A DNA stretch of 64,000 nucleotides. Source: Runella aurantiaca. Its GTDB lineage: Bacteria > Bacteroidota > Bacteroidia > Cytophagales > Spirosomataceae. A model generated the notes under the pieces. That model did no database searches and was not told the DNA's origin. It saw only the letters and a program-made list of their open reading frames with translations. The translations under genes and the position numbers were made by a program. Below are positions 9,038 to 18,417 of this stretch, piece after piece (the stretch's first letter is position 1; each line of letters opens with the position of its first letter). Where the stretch lies: NCBI RefSeq assembly GCF_003339505.1, contig NZ_QPIW01000008.1:124001-188000 (forward strand), read 5' to 3'.

Positions 9038-11065
9038 TTACCATTTAAATTCAGCCGTGAGCCACAGACTGCGGCCGTAGCCGTTGATGCCTGAGCCGTG
9101 AGTGCGGTAATCTGCGTCAAAAAGATTCTGAACGGCGGCGGTAAAGCTGATTTTTTTCAGCGTATAGCCCGCATTTAGATTGAATACATTCCAAGCTGGC
9201 GTCCCGCCTTTTGCGATTCGATTGTCGTCTTTGTCGCCTTGAGCGAGGCGTTCTTGCGCGCCTGCAAACCAAAATTCGGGACGAATCCAAGCGTTGTTTT
9301 TTGAGAAATTCAACCCTACTCGGCCATTGACGGGCGGAATACGACGCATGGGCTCGTTCTTGGTTTCACTTTGTCCGAAGCAATAAGAAACGTTGCCGTA
9401 CAGTTGAAGCGACGTAAGCAAACTGGCTTGGAGTTTGGCGTCAAAACCGTTGATGTAAGCTTTTTCGACGTTCTCTTTGCGGTAAACATTGATGCCGTTG
9501 ACCTGCTCATTAGGCACCCTTACCCGCGTGATGAGGTTTTGGAGTTGGGTAGAATAATAGCCCATTTGGAGGCCAATGGTTTTGGTTGCTATTTTTAGTC
9601 CTAGTTCATAAGTGGTTGACTTTTCGGGTTTTAAGTTGTTTGTGGGAACTTCGTAACGAAAATCTACGATGCCCAGCGTGCCCAAATCGTCGATGTTGGG
9701 AGCGCGGAAACCCGTGCTGATATTGAGGTAAGGTGCAATGGATTTTCCAAGGTTGTAGGACAGATTGTAATTGTACACAAATGCGGCGGGGGTCAGGCGA
9801 CTGTCGCCGATAGTGGCGTCGGGAATGTCAATCACAAATCCGTTGTAGCGAATACCAAATGTCGAGTTGAGCCGGGCTAAGTTTGTGCTTACGATGGAAT
9901 AAGCGGCATAATTCAGAAAGGTAGAATTGTCGGGGTACAAACCGCGACTGTAGGTGCGTTGAAGGGTGGTGTTATTTTCGTCATAACGCTCGCTGTTGAC
10001 GTGGTCGCGGTAGAGCTCTACGCCCGAATTAAGGGTTAACATTCCCCTCCAAAAACGCGACTGATTGTTGTATGTCAAGCCCCAAGTTTGTACTTTGTCT
10101 GTTTCCGAGCGGAGCGCGGTGGTTCCGTTTTTTTGGCTCAAGCGGCCTTCCTGCGTTGCCTGCCGCGAAACCGTAAAAGTCTGATGATTAAACCAGTTGG
10201 ATTCACTTTGGTTCTCCAATTTGATATACGTCAACTGCCGGCGTTGTGGGTCAAATTGGTTGATTTTGAAGTTTTCCAATTGATACCGAAAAAACACCTC
10301 CACATTGCGTTGGCTGACCGACTGATGCGCCAAAGTGGCCATCCAGCCACGACCTAAATTCAACTTTGCTTTAAGGTCAAAATCCTGCTCTTTGTAACCT
10401 GATGGAGACTGGAAACCCGTGCTTTTGCCGCCCAAAACATCTCCGAAACGACGATGGGTAAAACCCGCCTGAAACGCCGCGTTGGCTCCGCCGTAGCGGG
10501 CCTCTACCCGTCCGCTTTGCTCCATGCCCGCGCTTACCAAGCGGCCCAATACCCGGCCACTGAATCCCGTGTTAAATTCAGGGGCAGTGGTAAAAAGTTG
10601 AATCGTTCCACCCAATGCATCGGAGCCGTATTGTACCGAGCCGCTCCCTAAAAGCACTTCTGCCCGACCCAAAGTAAAGGCGTCGATGGTGTTGAGGTAT
10701 TGATTGGGTCCGTAACGGAAAGTGCTGTTGTTGAGGCGAATATCGTCAATGAGTAGCAGGGTTTGGTTGCCCGTCAGGCCGCGTACAAAAGGCGAACCCG
10801 CGCCGTGGGTGGTTTTTTGTACGAACACGCCCATTTGGTTCATCAAAAGCTCTGGGGTGCTGCGCGACTGCGACGTCTTGATTTCCTCCTGACCAATGGC
10901 ATAAATCAGGGCGGGAGTTTGAAATACGGTTTTTTCGCCCCGGGTGGAGGTGACCACAACCTCATTTAATTGCTTGGTTTTGAGTGAGTCAGGCGACTGG
11001 GCGAATGACGAGCGCACGCCAAACGCGATGAAAAAAGAAAAAGCGGAAAAGGAGAGTTTATACAT
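9038..11065 (-). CDS. TonB-dependent outer-membrane receptor
   Basis: The 675-residue product is a complete TonB receptor. A signal peptide (MYKLSFSAFSFFIAFG to SSFA) is followed by the TonB-box region LNEVVVTSTR. Next comes the plug (PELLMNQMGVFVQKTTHGAG, SPFVRGLTGNQTLLLIDDIR), then the beta-barrel, which ends with NAGYTLKKISFTAAVQNLFD and a terminal aromatic strand. The plug resembles heme/colicin-receptor-type members, but the ligand is not certain. Met at 11065 is chosen over the longer frame because it gives the signal peptide. A TAATTTTG box at 11092-11099 upstream resembles the Bacteroidota -7 element but has no clear -33 partner. A propeller-phosphatase gene follows downstream on the same strand. 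Confidence 0.88.
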   Translation of the reverse strand: MYKLSFSAFSFFIAFGVRSSFAQSPDSLKTKQLNEVVVTSTRGEKTVFQTPALIYAIGQEEIKTSQSRSTPELLMNQMGVFVQKTTHGAGSPFVRGLTGNQTLLLIDDIRLNNSTFRYGPNQYLNTIDAFTLGRAEVLLGSGSVQYGSDALGGTIQLFTTAPEFNTGFSGRVLGRLVSAGMEQSGRVEARYGGANAAFQAGFTHRRFGDVLGGKSTGFQSPSGYKEQDFDLKAKLNLGRGWMATLAHQSVSQRNVEVFFRYQLENFKINQFDPQRRQLTYIKLENQSESNWFNHQTFTVSRQATQEGRLSQKNGTTALRSETDKVQTWGLTYNNQSRFWRGMLTLNSGVELYRDHVNSERYDENNTTLQRTYSRGLYPDNSTFLNYAAYSIVSTNLARLNSTFGIRYNGFVIDIPDATIGDSRLTPAAFVYNYNLSYNLGKSIAPYLNISTGFRAPNIDDLGTLGIVDFRYEVPTNNLKPEKSTTYELGLKIATKTIGLQMGYYSTQLQNLITRVRVPNEQVNGINVYRKENVEKAYINGFDAKLQASLLTSLQLYGNVSYCFGQSETKNEPMRRIPPVNGRVGLNFSKNNAWIRPEFWFAGAQERLAQGDKDDNRIAKGGTPAWNVFNLNAGYTLKKISFTAAVQNLFDADYRTHGSGINGYGRSLWLTAEFKW

Positions 11066-11337
11066 ATTTTGATAAAGAAACGGTATGGTGACAAAATTAC
11101 TGACTTTTACTTCTTGATAAATTACGCGAAAGTTATGTTTCGGACTAGCCACTGAATTTGCTCAGAACAAACGCATTGGCGCTTCAATTTCAACAATTCA
11201 CTGCTAAATATAAGAAATATTTATAAACATTTGTGTAGTAATTGTTAACCATCTGCTTTTGTAGCTTAATAATTCCTTTACTCACTTTACTGTGAAATGC
11301 TCCAATCAATTGACACTTTTGTAAAAATTCAGATCAG

Positions 11338-13830
11338 ATGAAACCTTCCACCAAATCTAGCCTTTTTCTGTGCCTCGTCGGGGCGTTTCTTTTACTCGAA
11401 AATTCCTGTCAGCGGCAAAGTCGCGCCACTTCCGAAAGCGCTCAGTTTTACCAAATGCTGACCTCCAAACGGATTAAATTGCCCAATGGATGGTCGTTGA
11501 CCCCCGCTGGTAATAAAAGCCTCTCCTTGAATGATTTACCGCTAAACTTGGTCATTTCTTCGTCGGGAAAATACGCGGCGGTAACCAACAACGGCCAAAA
11601 GACGCATAGCATTACGCTCATTGATGCCGCCACGCAGCAGATTTTGGATGATGTTGTCGTGCCCAAAGCGTATTACGGACTCACCTTCAGTGCCGACGAA
11701 AAAACGTTGTACGCTTCGGGCGGGAACGACAACAAAATTTTGATTTTTCAACTTCAGAACAACAAACTCAAAACCGACGGCGAAATCGTGTTGGGCAAAC
11801 CGTGGCCCGAGAAAATCGGCCCCGTTGGGCTTTGCATCGACGAAGCACAACAGAAATTGTTTGTGGTAACCAAAGAAAATAACTCCCTGTACGTATGCGA
11901 TTTGAAAACGCGTAAAGTCTTGAAAAACATTAGCTTGGGTTTCAAAGGTTACGCGTGTCAGTTGTCGCAAGACAAAAAACAATTGTTTGTCAGTCTGTGG
12001 GAAGGAAGCGGGGTTAGGATTTTGAACGCCGAAACATTGCAAACGGTTGTGGATATTCCGACGGCCAAAAACCCCAATGATTTGCTCCAAACTCGCGACG
12101 GAAAATTCCTGTACGTGGCCTGTGGCAACGACAACACCGTGATGATGATTGACTTGGCCAAGCAACAAGTGGTTGAAACCCTCAATGCGTCGTTGTATCC
12201 CAACGCGCCCGTGGGAAGTACCCCCAACGCCTTGGCGCTCACGCCCGACGAATCTAAGTTGTTGATTGCCAACGCTGACAATAACTGCATTGCCGTGTTT
12301 AACGTGGCCGAAAAAGGTAAAAGCCGTTCGTTAGGCTTCGTACCGACGGGCTGGTATCCGACGTCGTTGAAGGTCATCAATAACCAAATTTGGGTGACCA
12401 ACGGCAAAGGCTATTCGTCGTCGGCCAACCCCAAAGGCCCGAATCCAAATCGTTCCAAATCTCCTCAGTACAAAGGGGCTAATGCGGAGGCTAATCGCGA
12501 CGAAACGCAGTACATCGGTGGCTTATTTAAAGGAACGTTATCTATTATTGATTTTCCTGACGAAGAAATTTTGGGCGTTTATTCCAAGCTGGTTTACGAA
12601 AACACGCCTTACACCAAAAACAAAGAAACATTGGCCGAGGGCGAAGCGGGCAATCCGATTCCGATGAAGGTAGGAGAAGTGTCACCGATTAAGTACGTTT
12701 TTTACATCATCAAAGAAAACCGTACCTACGACCAGATTTTGGGGGATATGAAAGAAGGCAACGGCGACGCGGCCCTGTGCTTGTTTCCCGAAAAAGTAAC
12801 GCCCAACCAACACGCCTTGGCGCGTGAGTTTGTGCTGTTGGATAATTTTTATGTTGATGCCGAAGTGAGCGCCGACGGGCACAATTGGTCATCGGCGGCG
12901 TATGCGAATGATTACGTAGAAAAGAACTGGGTGACGAGCTACGGCGGGCGCGGCGGCACCTACGATTATGAAGGCCAAAAAGAAATTGCTTACCCCCGCG
13001 ACGGTTTTATTTGGGACCACTGCAAACGTGCCAACGTCAGCTACCGCAGTTACGGCTGGTTTGTGGATGACAAGCCCACCATTCCCGTTCTTGAAGGTCA
13101 TTTTGCCCCTAATTTCAAAGGTTATAATTTGGGTTATATGGACATTGACCGTGAAAAAGCCTGGGAAAAAGATTTTGATGAATTGGTAAAAAATAACGCT
13201 GTACCACGCCTCAATACCGTTCGGATGGGCAATGACCACACGTCTGGCGCTCGCGTGGGCTATCCTACGCCCGACGCTGCCGTGGCCGACAATGATTTGG
13301 CGGTGGGGCGCTTTGTGGAGCACCTTTCCAAAAGCCCGATTTGGAAAGAATCTGTCGTATTTATTTTGGAGGATGATGCCCAAAACGGCCCCGACCACGT
13401 GGACGCGCACCGTTCGATTGCCTTCGTGGCGGGTGGCTACGTCAAGCGTGGTTTTGTGGACCATACCATGTATTCTACTTCTGGGATGTTGCGTACCATA
13501 GAATTGATTTTGGGCCTCAAACCCATGAGTCAGTACGATGCCGCGGCGGTGCCGATGTGGCGTTGTTTCCAAAAAACGCCCAATACAGCGCCTTTTCAGG
13601 CCAAAGAACCGGGCGTTGATTTGAACGAAAAAAACGTAGCGGCCAACTACAATCATCGCCGCACGCTCCAGTTTGATTTGTCAAAACCCGACGCCATCGA
13701 TGACCTGATTTTTAGCGAAATCGTGTGGCAAACGGTGAGAGGAGAGAAGTCAAAAATGCCCGCGCCCGTGCGGGGAGCGTTTGTGAAATTAAAAGAAAAA
13801 GAGGAAGAAGAAGAGGGGGATGATGATTAA
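11338..13830 (+). CDS. Secreted YncE-type beta-propeller / alkaline-phosphatase-superfamily fusion (second copy)
   Basis: The 830-residue product is a paralog of the 6164-8917 protein. The N terminus looks like a lipoprotein signal with a weak lipobox (ENSC, Cys24). Blades such as ADEKTLYASGGNDNKILIFQ and DGKFLYVACGNDNTVMMIDL occupy roughly residues 50-370. The phosphatase part follows: FYIIKENRTYDQILGD with T463 as the likely nucleophile, DAEVSADGHNW, RMGNDHTSG and EDDAQNGPDHVDAHRS. It ends in an acidic Glu/Asp tail. It is divergent from the TonB receptor, with about 270 bp between the starts, so the receptor is flanked by both copies. Its substrate is unknown. Confidence 0.85.
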   Translation: MKPSTKSSLFLCLVGAFLLLENSCQRQSRATSESAQFYQMLTSKRIKLPNGWSLTPAGNKSLSLNDLPLNLVISSSGKYAAVTNNGQKTHSITLIDAATQQILDDVVVPKAYYGLTFSADEKTLYASGGNDNKILIFQLQNNKLKTDGEIVLGKPWPEKIGPVGLCIDEAQQKLFVVTKENNSLYVCDLKTRKVLKNISLGFKGYACQLSQDKKQLFVSLWEGSGVRILNAETLQTVVDIPTAKNPNDLLQTRDGKFLYVACGNDNTVMMIDLAKQQVVETLNASLYPNAPVGSTPNALALTPDESKLLIANADNNCIAVFNVAEKGKSRSLGFVPTGWYPTSLKVINNQIWVTNGKGYSSSANPKGPNPNRSKSPQYKGANAEANRDETQYIGGLFKGTLSIIDFPDEEILGVYSKLVYENTPYTKNKETLAEGEAGNPIPMKVGEVSPIKYVFYIIKENRTYDQILGDMKEGNGDAALCLFPEKVTPNQHALAREFVLLDNFYVDAEVSADGHNWSSAAYANDYVEKNWVTSYGGRGGTYDYEGQKEIAYPRDGFIWDHCKRANVSYRSYGWFVDDKPTIPVLEGHFAPNFKGYNLGYMDIDREKAWEKDFDELVKNNAVPRLNTVRMGNDHTSGARVGYPTPDAAVADNDLAVGRFVEHLSKSPIWKESVVFILEDDAQNGPDHVDAHRSIAFVAGGYVKRGFVDHTMYSTSGMLRTIELILGLKPMSQYDAAAVPMWRCFQKTPNTAPFQAKEPGVDLNEKNVAANYNHRRTLQFDLSKPDAIDDLIFSEIVWQTVRGEKSKMPAPVRGAFVKLKEKEEEEEGDDD

Positions 13831-13847
13831 AAATCACGGGGTTTCTC

Positions 13848-13865
13848 AGCGGCTGTTCAACCGCT
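13848..13865. terminator. Weak hairpin after the phosphatase gene
   Basis: AGCGG and CCGCT flank an 8-nt loop and are followed by TTTTCTC, 18 bp after the stop codon. The stem is short, so this is only a possible terminator. Confidence 0.3.
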
Positions 13866-13935
13866 TTTCTCAAAAATAGTACGACATTTGCGGCGTTATT
13901 ATTTTCTCCAACATCACACGTTTAACGCATCAATT

Positions 13936-15003
13936 ATGTTTACCGCTGAGCAGCTCAAAACCTTTACGCAACATATATTTCAAAGCATCGGCTTCTCGGA
14001 GGCCGATGCTCAATTGGCCGCTAAAACCCTTATTTCAGCCGATTTGCGCGGGGTAGATTCGCACGGCATTGCCCGCTTGGCGGGCTATGTGCGTCTCTTC
14101 GACCACGGTCGCCTGAACCCTAAGCCTAATATCCGCATCGTTCACGAAACCCCAAGTACGGGTGTGGTTGACGGCGATGCAGGTGTTGGGCTGGTGGTGG
14201 GACCGAAAACGATGGAAATTGTCATCGAAAAGGCCAAAAATGTGGGTTCGGGCTGGATCTCGGTCCAAAACTCCAATCACTTTGGCATTGCGGGCTATCA
14301 TGCCATGATGGCCTTAGAGCACGACATGATCGGCATGGCCATGACCAATGCTGCGCCGCTGGTAGCGCCCACGTTTTCGTTGGAAAAAATGCTCGGTACC
14401 AATCCCATTGCGGTGGCCGTCCCTGCCCATGAAGAACCCGCGTTTGTGGCCGACTTTGCCAGTACGGCGGCGGCCTACGGCAAATTTGAGATTCTGCAAC
14501 GCAAGAACCTGCCCGCGCCGTTGGGATGGGCGCAGGATGCCAATGGAGAAATCACGACGGATGCCAATCCTATCAAAAACGGTGGGGCATTGTTGCCGCT
14601 TGGCTCAGACCGTGAACACGGCAGTCACAAAGGCTACGGATTGGGCTCCATTGTGGATATTTTTTCGGGCGTACTGTCGGGAGCCAATTACGGCCCGTGG
14701 GTGCCTCCGTTTGCCACGGCGGGCTTTATGGCGGCGGCAGAAGGCGTAGGCAGAGGCACCGGGCATTTTTTCGGAGCGATGCGCATTGACGGCTTCCGGC
14801 CCGCCGATGAATTTAAAGGACACATGGACAACTGGATTCGTCGTTTTCGCAGTGCGCAGGCCGTGGAAGGTAAGCAGGTATTGGTGCCGGGCGACCCCGA
14901 GCGCGAAATCGAAGCCGAGCGCCTGCGCGACGGACTTGATTTGCTCGACCCCGTGGTTCAGTCGTTGGAAGAACTGGGAAAAAGATTTGGGATTACGTTA
15001 TAA
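13936..15003 (+). CDS. Malate/L-lactate dehydrogenase family (Ldh2-type) NAD(P)-dependent oxidoreductase
   Basis: The 355-residue product has family marks near the N terminus: FTAEQLKTFTQHIFQSIGFS, then ADLRGVDSHGIARL. These are followed by SVQNSNHFGIAGYHAMMALE, GMAMTNAAPLVAP and the HGSHKGYGLGSIVDIFSG segment. This matches YlbC/YbiC/Ldh2-like enzymes, which reduce 2-oxo acids and are unrelated to classical lactate dehydrogenases. The exact 2-oxo acid is not predictable. The start at 13936 (MFTAEQLK) is preferred over an upstream ATG in the same frame because it matches the family N terminus. No signal peptide is present, so it is cytoplasmic. Confidence 0.85.
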   Translation: MFTAEQLKTFTQHIFQSIGFSEADAQLAAKTLISADLRGVDSHGIARLAGYVRLFDHGRLNPKPNIRIVHETPSTGVVDGDAGVGLVVGPKTMEIVIEKAKNVGSGWISVQNSNHFGIAGYHAMMALEHDMIGMAMTNAAPLVAPTFSLEKMLGTNPIAVAVPAHEEPAFVADFASTAAAYGKFEILQRKNLPAPLGWAQDANGEITTDANPIKNGGALLPLGSDREHGSHKGYGLGSIVDIFSGVLSGANYGPWVPPFATAGFMAAAEGVGRGTGHFFGAMRIDGFRPADEFKGHMDNWIRRFRSAQAVEGKQVLVPGDPEREIEAERLRDGLDLLDPVVQSLEELGKRFGITL

Positions 15004-15140
15004 AATTCTAAATTGCTGTATAAACAGCTCGTTGACCATTGCTGACATTAATCATGGTTTCTTTATGAGCAGATGCATAAACTTGCTGTTTGAATTTAAT
15101 GGCGGCGAATGCCGTCTTTCAACCTGAAAAAACGCAAGTC

Positions 15141-15833
15141 ATGACAAAAAGTACCTACAACGAACTCATTAACGATTCCCTCGTTCACCAGTCAGTTACC
15201 GAACGCCTCGAAGATTTTGGCGGCAAAAACCGCATTGAGTTAGACAATGAATTGATCAGTCTGATTCTGGATTTGTACAACGACGATCAGGATTTTCCGT
15301 ACCAGAAAATTAGAAAGTTTTCAATGGGGGATATTTTGGCGTATTTACAGGCAACACACCGCTACTATCTGACCAAAAAATTACCCGAAATCGAGCAATC
15401 GCTTTTGCATATATTCAGCAAATACGGTCAAACGCATGAGTTGTTGGCAGAACTTTGCTTGTTCTTTAACGAATACAAAAACGACCTCGTCGAGCACGTC
15501 AAGATGGAAGAACGCGAGTTTTTTCCGTACATTAAAAAGTTGATGAAAGCATCGGCGGGAGAATATACCAAGGCAGAAATTGCGGAGTTATTGAATTCGG
15601 CTTCCATCAGCCAATTCACTGAACACCATGATTCTATTGAGGATGAATTGAAAGAAGTAAGTCAAATTATTCACCGTTATTCGCCCGTTGAGCGCCCTCC
15701 TATGCCGTACCGGGTGTTTCTGAATCAGGTGGAATTTTTTGAATTAGAGCTTCGCAAACACGCCATCATCGAAGACCACGTATTGGTGCCGATGGCGATG
15801 GAGTTGGAAGCACAACTGAGGGCATCGCTTTAA
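15141..15833 (+). CDS. Hemerythrin-like HHE domain protein (RIC/ScdA-like)
   Basis: The 230-residue protein is all helical, with the spaced His/Glu pattern of a di-iron hemerythrin-like bundle: ATHRYYLTKKLPEIE, then LVEHVKMEEREFFPYI, FTEHHDSIEDELKEV and KHAIIEDHVLVPMAMELE. It resembles the C-terminal part of RIC (YtfE/ScdA) iron-sulfur repair proteins but lacks the N-terminal Cys-containing DUF542/ScdA_N domain. A repair role is therefore plausible but not shown. The start at 15141 (MTKSTYN) is chosen over an upstream ATG that adds 17 unlike residues. A strong bidirectional terminator follows within 20 bp. Confidence 0.75.
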   Translation: MTKSTYNELINDSLVHQSVTERLEDFGGKNRIELDNELISLILDLYNDDQDFPYQKIRKFSMGDILAYLQATHRYYLTKKLPEIEQSLLHIFSKYGQTHELLAELCLFFNEYKNDLVEHVKMEEREFFPYIKKLMKASAGEYTKAEIAELLNSASISQFTEHHDSIEDELKEVSQIIHRYSPVERPPMPYRVFLNQVEFFELELRKHAIIEDHVLVPMAMELEAQLRASL

Positions 15834-15852
15834 TTTTAATAGCCTATCAATT

Positions 15853-15903
15853 ATACCCGTCCGACGGTTAGTTAACAAAATAACAAAACCGTCAGACGGG
15901 TAT
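15853..15903. terminator. Bidirectional terminator between convergent genes
   Basis: A 17-bp inverted repeat (ATACCCGTCCGACGGTT and partner) has one central mismatch and is followed by TTTTTTAT on the plus strand. It separates the hemerythrin-like gene from the convergent serine-hydrolase gene and ends 4 bp before the latter's stop codon. Confidence 0.85.
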
Positions 15904-15906
15904 TTT

Positions 15907-17967
15907 TTATTGCCCTACGAAAGCCAGTTTTTGGGTTTTTCTGTCAATGGCCAAACGCGTGATTTGTTTGATGCCCAAGCTGCTCCAATCGGCAGCTTCC
16001 TGCCATTCTTTGTCGTATTGAGGATTCCATTTGTACAGCTTCGCGCCCTGCGCCATCAACAACGTTCCATCCGCCGCCCAGGCACAATCTTCACTGCCAG
16101 CGGGTGTTTGAATAAGTGTTTTTGTTTGTAATGTATTCATATCCAATTGCTTCACCTGCCATTCCGTAGCTGATATTTTATGCACAAAACTGACCGCTTT
16201 TTGCGAAGGAACGCGCAGCAACGAACGCCCAACGTTGGTTGTAATCGTTTGGCCTTTATCGGTCGAGACCTGCGCCAATTGAAGCATATTGGGCTGCCCC
16301 AATACAAACAACACCAACGAATCGGAGCCAAACCAGCAATGATAACCTACGGGCTTGATACTCGGCAAAATCACCTTTGGATTTTTGCCTGTTCCTAATT
16401 CAAACTGCCAAAGCCGCTGCGTTTGGTCGGGTTCCACGCGAATCACCGAAAAATGCTTGCCATCGGGCATGACCGTAGCCGAATACTCACTTTCAGGCGT
16501 TTGGGTTACGGCACTGTGGTTTTTCTTTGCCAAATCATAGGCCCAAATGTCCGTTTGGCCGTTGGCTTGTCGGGTGTAAAGCAGCTTTTTTCCATCGGGT
16601 GTAAAGGAAGGTTGGTTGTCGTAACCCGATCGTTTGGTGATATTTACGGGATTGCTAACCGTAACTTTTCCTGCCGAGACTTTCAAATCGGTTAGATAAA
16701 TCTCGGTGTTGGGTATGGAGGGTGTAAAGGACTCTAAGACCCTTTTTACGATGCCGTCCAAAGCGCTATTTTCAATCCAACGTACCACCATCACCAGTTC
16801 ATGGTCGGGGTCTACGTAGACGATGTTGGTGCCGTTGCCTACGTGGTAAAATACGTTTGCGGGCGCGCTTGGCAACGGTTTTTGCCCTGTGTTCAAAAAC
16901 CAGTTCATGTACCCGTAAGTAGGCTGGGCCGGGGTGGGGGTGGTGGCCTGTTTTACCCATTGTTCAGATAGCAATTGTTTACCGTTCCAGTTGCCTCGGT
17001 TCAGGGTCAGCAATCCAAAACGAGCCATGTCGAAAGCATTGATAAACATGCCGCCGCCCCAGTGCCCGCCACCGCTGACCGATTGTACGGGCTGACCGTC
17101 TAAGACAATCCAAGCGTTGCGGTAGCCCGTCCAGCGCCATGTATTAGACGCACCGATGGGATCCATGAGGTTTTCTTTTAGTACCTGCGGCAACGGCCTG
17201 CGCCACACACTCGTGGCGGCGAGCGCCAGCGCATTGACGCGCACATCGTTGTACTCATATACGCTTCCAGGGGCGTTGCGCGGCCGCGTGAGCCACATAG
17301 CTGCGTCTTTGTCGGGGCGGTCGGCCCACTCGGGTTTGCCCCAGAGCGTGCCTTCCCAATCGGAGGTTTGGCGCAGGAGGTGGTCCCACGTGATGCGGCG
17401 ATTGTGGGGGGTATCAAAAAGCCGTAGTAATTCGGGTTTGCCAAACTCGTCGGCAGGACGTTGAACGGGCTGGCCGTAAAGCTCAATCGGCGGCACGTAG
17501 GGGGCTACGGTATCATTGACGCTGCGAATCAGTCCTTTGTCGACCGCTAAACCCACGACGCTCGAAAGAAAACTTTTGGTAACACTGTGTGTAATGTCAC
17601 AGCGCGACGGGTCGCCCCATTGGGCTATGATGTAGCCTTTGTAGACGATGATACCCGTTTGGTCGCCCCGGTCGGCAAACGGCCCGATGGCAAAACCGTA
17701 GGGTTCTTTACCAAAACTCTGATAATGCGATTGCTCCATGCTGCGCGGGTTTTTGGACTCACTCGCTTGGGCAAACGCAATCGCTTCCTGAATTTTGGCG
17801 GGATTCAAGCCCATTTCAGCGGGCGTTTTTTTTGTCCATTCGTGAGTGGGTGGGAAATAGGGGGTGGTTTTTTGTTGGGCAAATGTTTTTTTATAACCAA
17901 AAACAGACGCCAGAAGAATAACGATAAATGTCGTTGTCAGGGTTCGGAAACGGGAAAGATTCGTCAT
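15907..17967 (-). CDS. Secreted serine hydrolase (class C beta-lactamase fold) with TolB-like propeller
   Basis: The 686-residue protein begins with a signal peptide (MTNLSRFRTLTTTFIVILLA to TFAQQ). The first ~430 residues form a beta-lactamase/transpeptidase-like domain: HSVTKSF gives the SxxK motif with S128 and K131, YEYNDVR is the YxN-type motif, and HVGNGTNIVYVDP fills the KTG-equivalent region. The remaining ~250 residues carry WD40/PD40 strands as in TolB (SGYDNQPSFTPDGKKLLYTR, WAADGTLLMAQGAKLYKWN). Proteins of this architecture are periplasmic esterases or peptidases rather than resistance enzymes. It is transcribed alone, convergent to the hemerythrin-like gene. Confidence 0.82.
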   Translation of the reverse strand: MTNLSRFRTLTTTFIVILLASVFGYKKTFAQQKTTPYFPPTHEWTKKTPAEMGLNPAKIQEAIAFAQASESKNPRSMEQSHYQSFGKEPYGFAIGPFADRGDQTGIIVYKGYIIAQWGDPSRCDITHSVTKSFLSSVVGLAVDKGLIRSVNDTVAPYVPPIELYGQPVQRPADEFGKPELLRLFDTPHNRRITWDHLLRQTSDWEGTLWGKPEWADRPDKDAAMWLTRPRNAPGSVYEYNDVRVNALALAATSVWRRPLPQVLKENLMDPIGASNTWRWTGYRNAWIVLDGQPVQSVSGGGHWGGGMFINAFDMARFGLLTLNRGNWNGKQLLSEQWVKQATTPTPAQPTYGYMNWFLNTGQKPLPSAPANVFYHVGNGTNIVYVDPDHELVMVVRWIENSALDGIVKRVLESFTPSIPNTEIYLTDLKVSAGKVTVSNPVNITKRSGYDNQPSFTPDGKKLLYTRQANGQTDIWAYDLAKKNHSAVTQTPESEYSATVMPDGKHFSVIRVEPDQTQRLWQFELGTGKNPKVILPSIKPVGYHCWFGSDSLVLFVLGQPNMLQLAQVSTDKGQTITTNVGRSLLRVPSQKAVSFVHKISATEWQVKQLDMNTLQTKTLIQTPAGSEDCAWAADGTLLMAQGAKLYKWNPQYDKEWQEAADWSSLGIKQITRLAIDRKTQKLAFVGQ

Positions 17968-18417
17968 AAGAAAACAAGGACGGTGGATGGTTTTTAGGGT
18001 GTTTTGAAGTCGGTTTGAGCAAAGATAAGCACTCTGGGGTATTTTCTTTCGGTCCTCTAAAATTAGGGCTATTTCATCGTCTACCTATTATGTGTAACTG
18101 CGATTTTTATAGAAAGAAATGCTGTTTCTACTTTTGTTTTTACCCAAAATAGCTACATCCAAAAAATAGTTTTGCCTTCTTTCTCTTCTTTAAATAGCCA
18201 CGGTTGATGACCCGCAATGACGTTTTTAGTTTGTTTTTAAATGGAATATTTTAAATTTGCCTTATTGGGATATTTTTTATTTGATATATATTCCATTCGT
18301 CGTTGTATTGTAGTGGCAAAAATGGCTATTCAATTCCTTGTTTTTATCGTATATTAGAATGCAAGTTTATTATTTAAGATGGGATAGTTTGGCAGGAGGG
18401 GCTTTGAGTTAAACGTT
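17968..18417. other. 450-bp AT-rich divergent intergenic region
   Basis: The region lies between the divergent starts of the serine hydrolase and the ELWxxDGT protein. I see no gene, hairpin or RNA. Two boxes resemble the Bacteroidota -7 element: CAAAGATA at 18020-18027 (minus strand) and TAGTTTTG at 18167-18174 (plus strand). Neither has a well-spaced TTG partner, so no promoter is called. Confidence 0.5.

Noticed and set aside
11542-12168. 208-codon open frame on the minus strand
   Set aside because: It is the reverse of the propeller blades of the 830-residue protein and lacks any recognisable feature.
12889-13656. 255-codon open frame on the minus strand
   Set aside because: It lies entirely inside the second propeller-phosphatase gene, has no family motif, and is an antisense shadow of a GC-rich coding region.
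15907-17967. Beta-lactam resistance gene
   Set aside because: The SxxK fold is present, but the fusion to a TolB-like propeller and the motifs fit housekeeping serine hydrolases, so resistance is not claimed.
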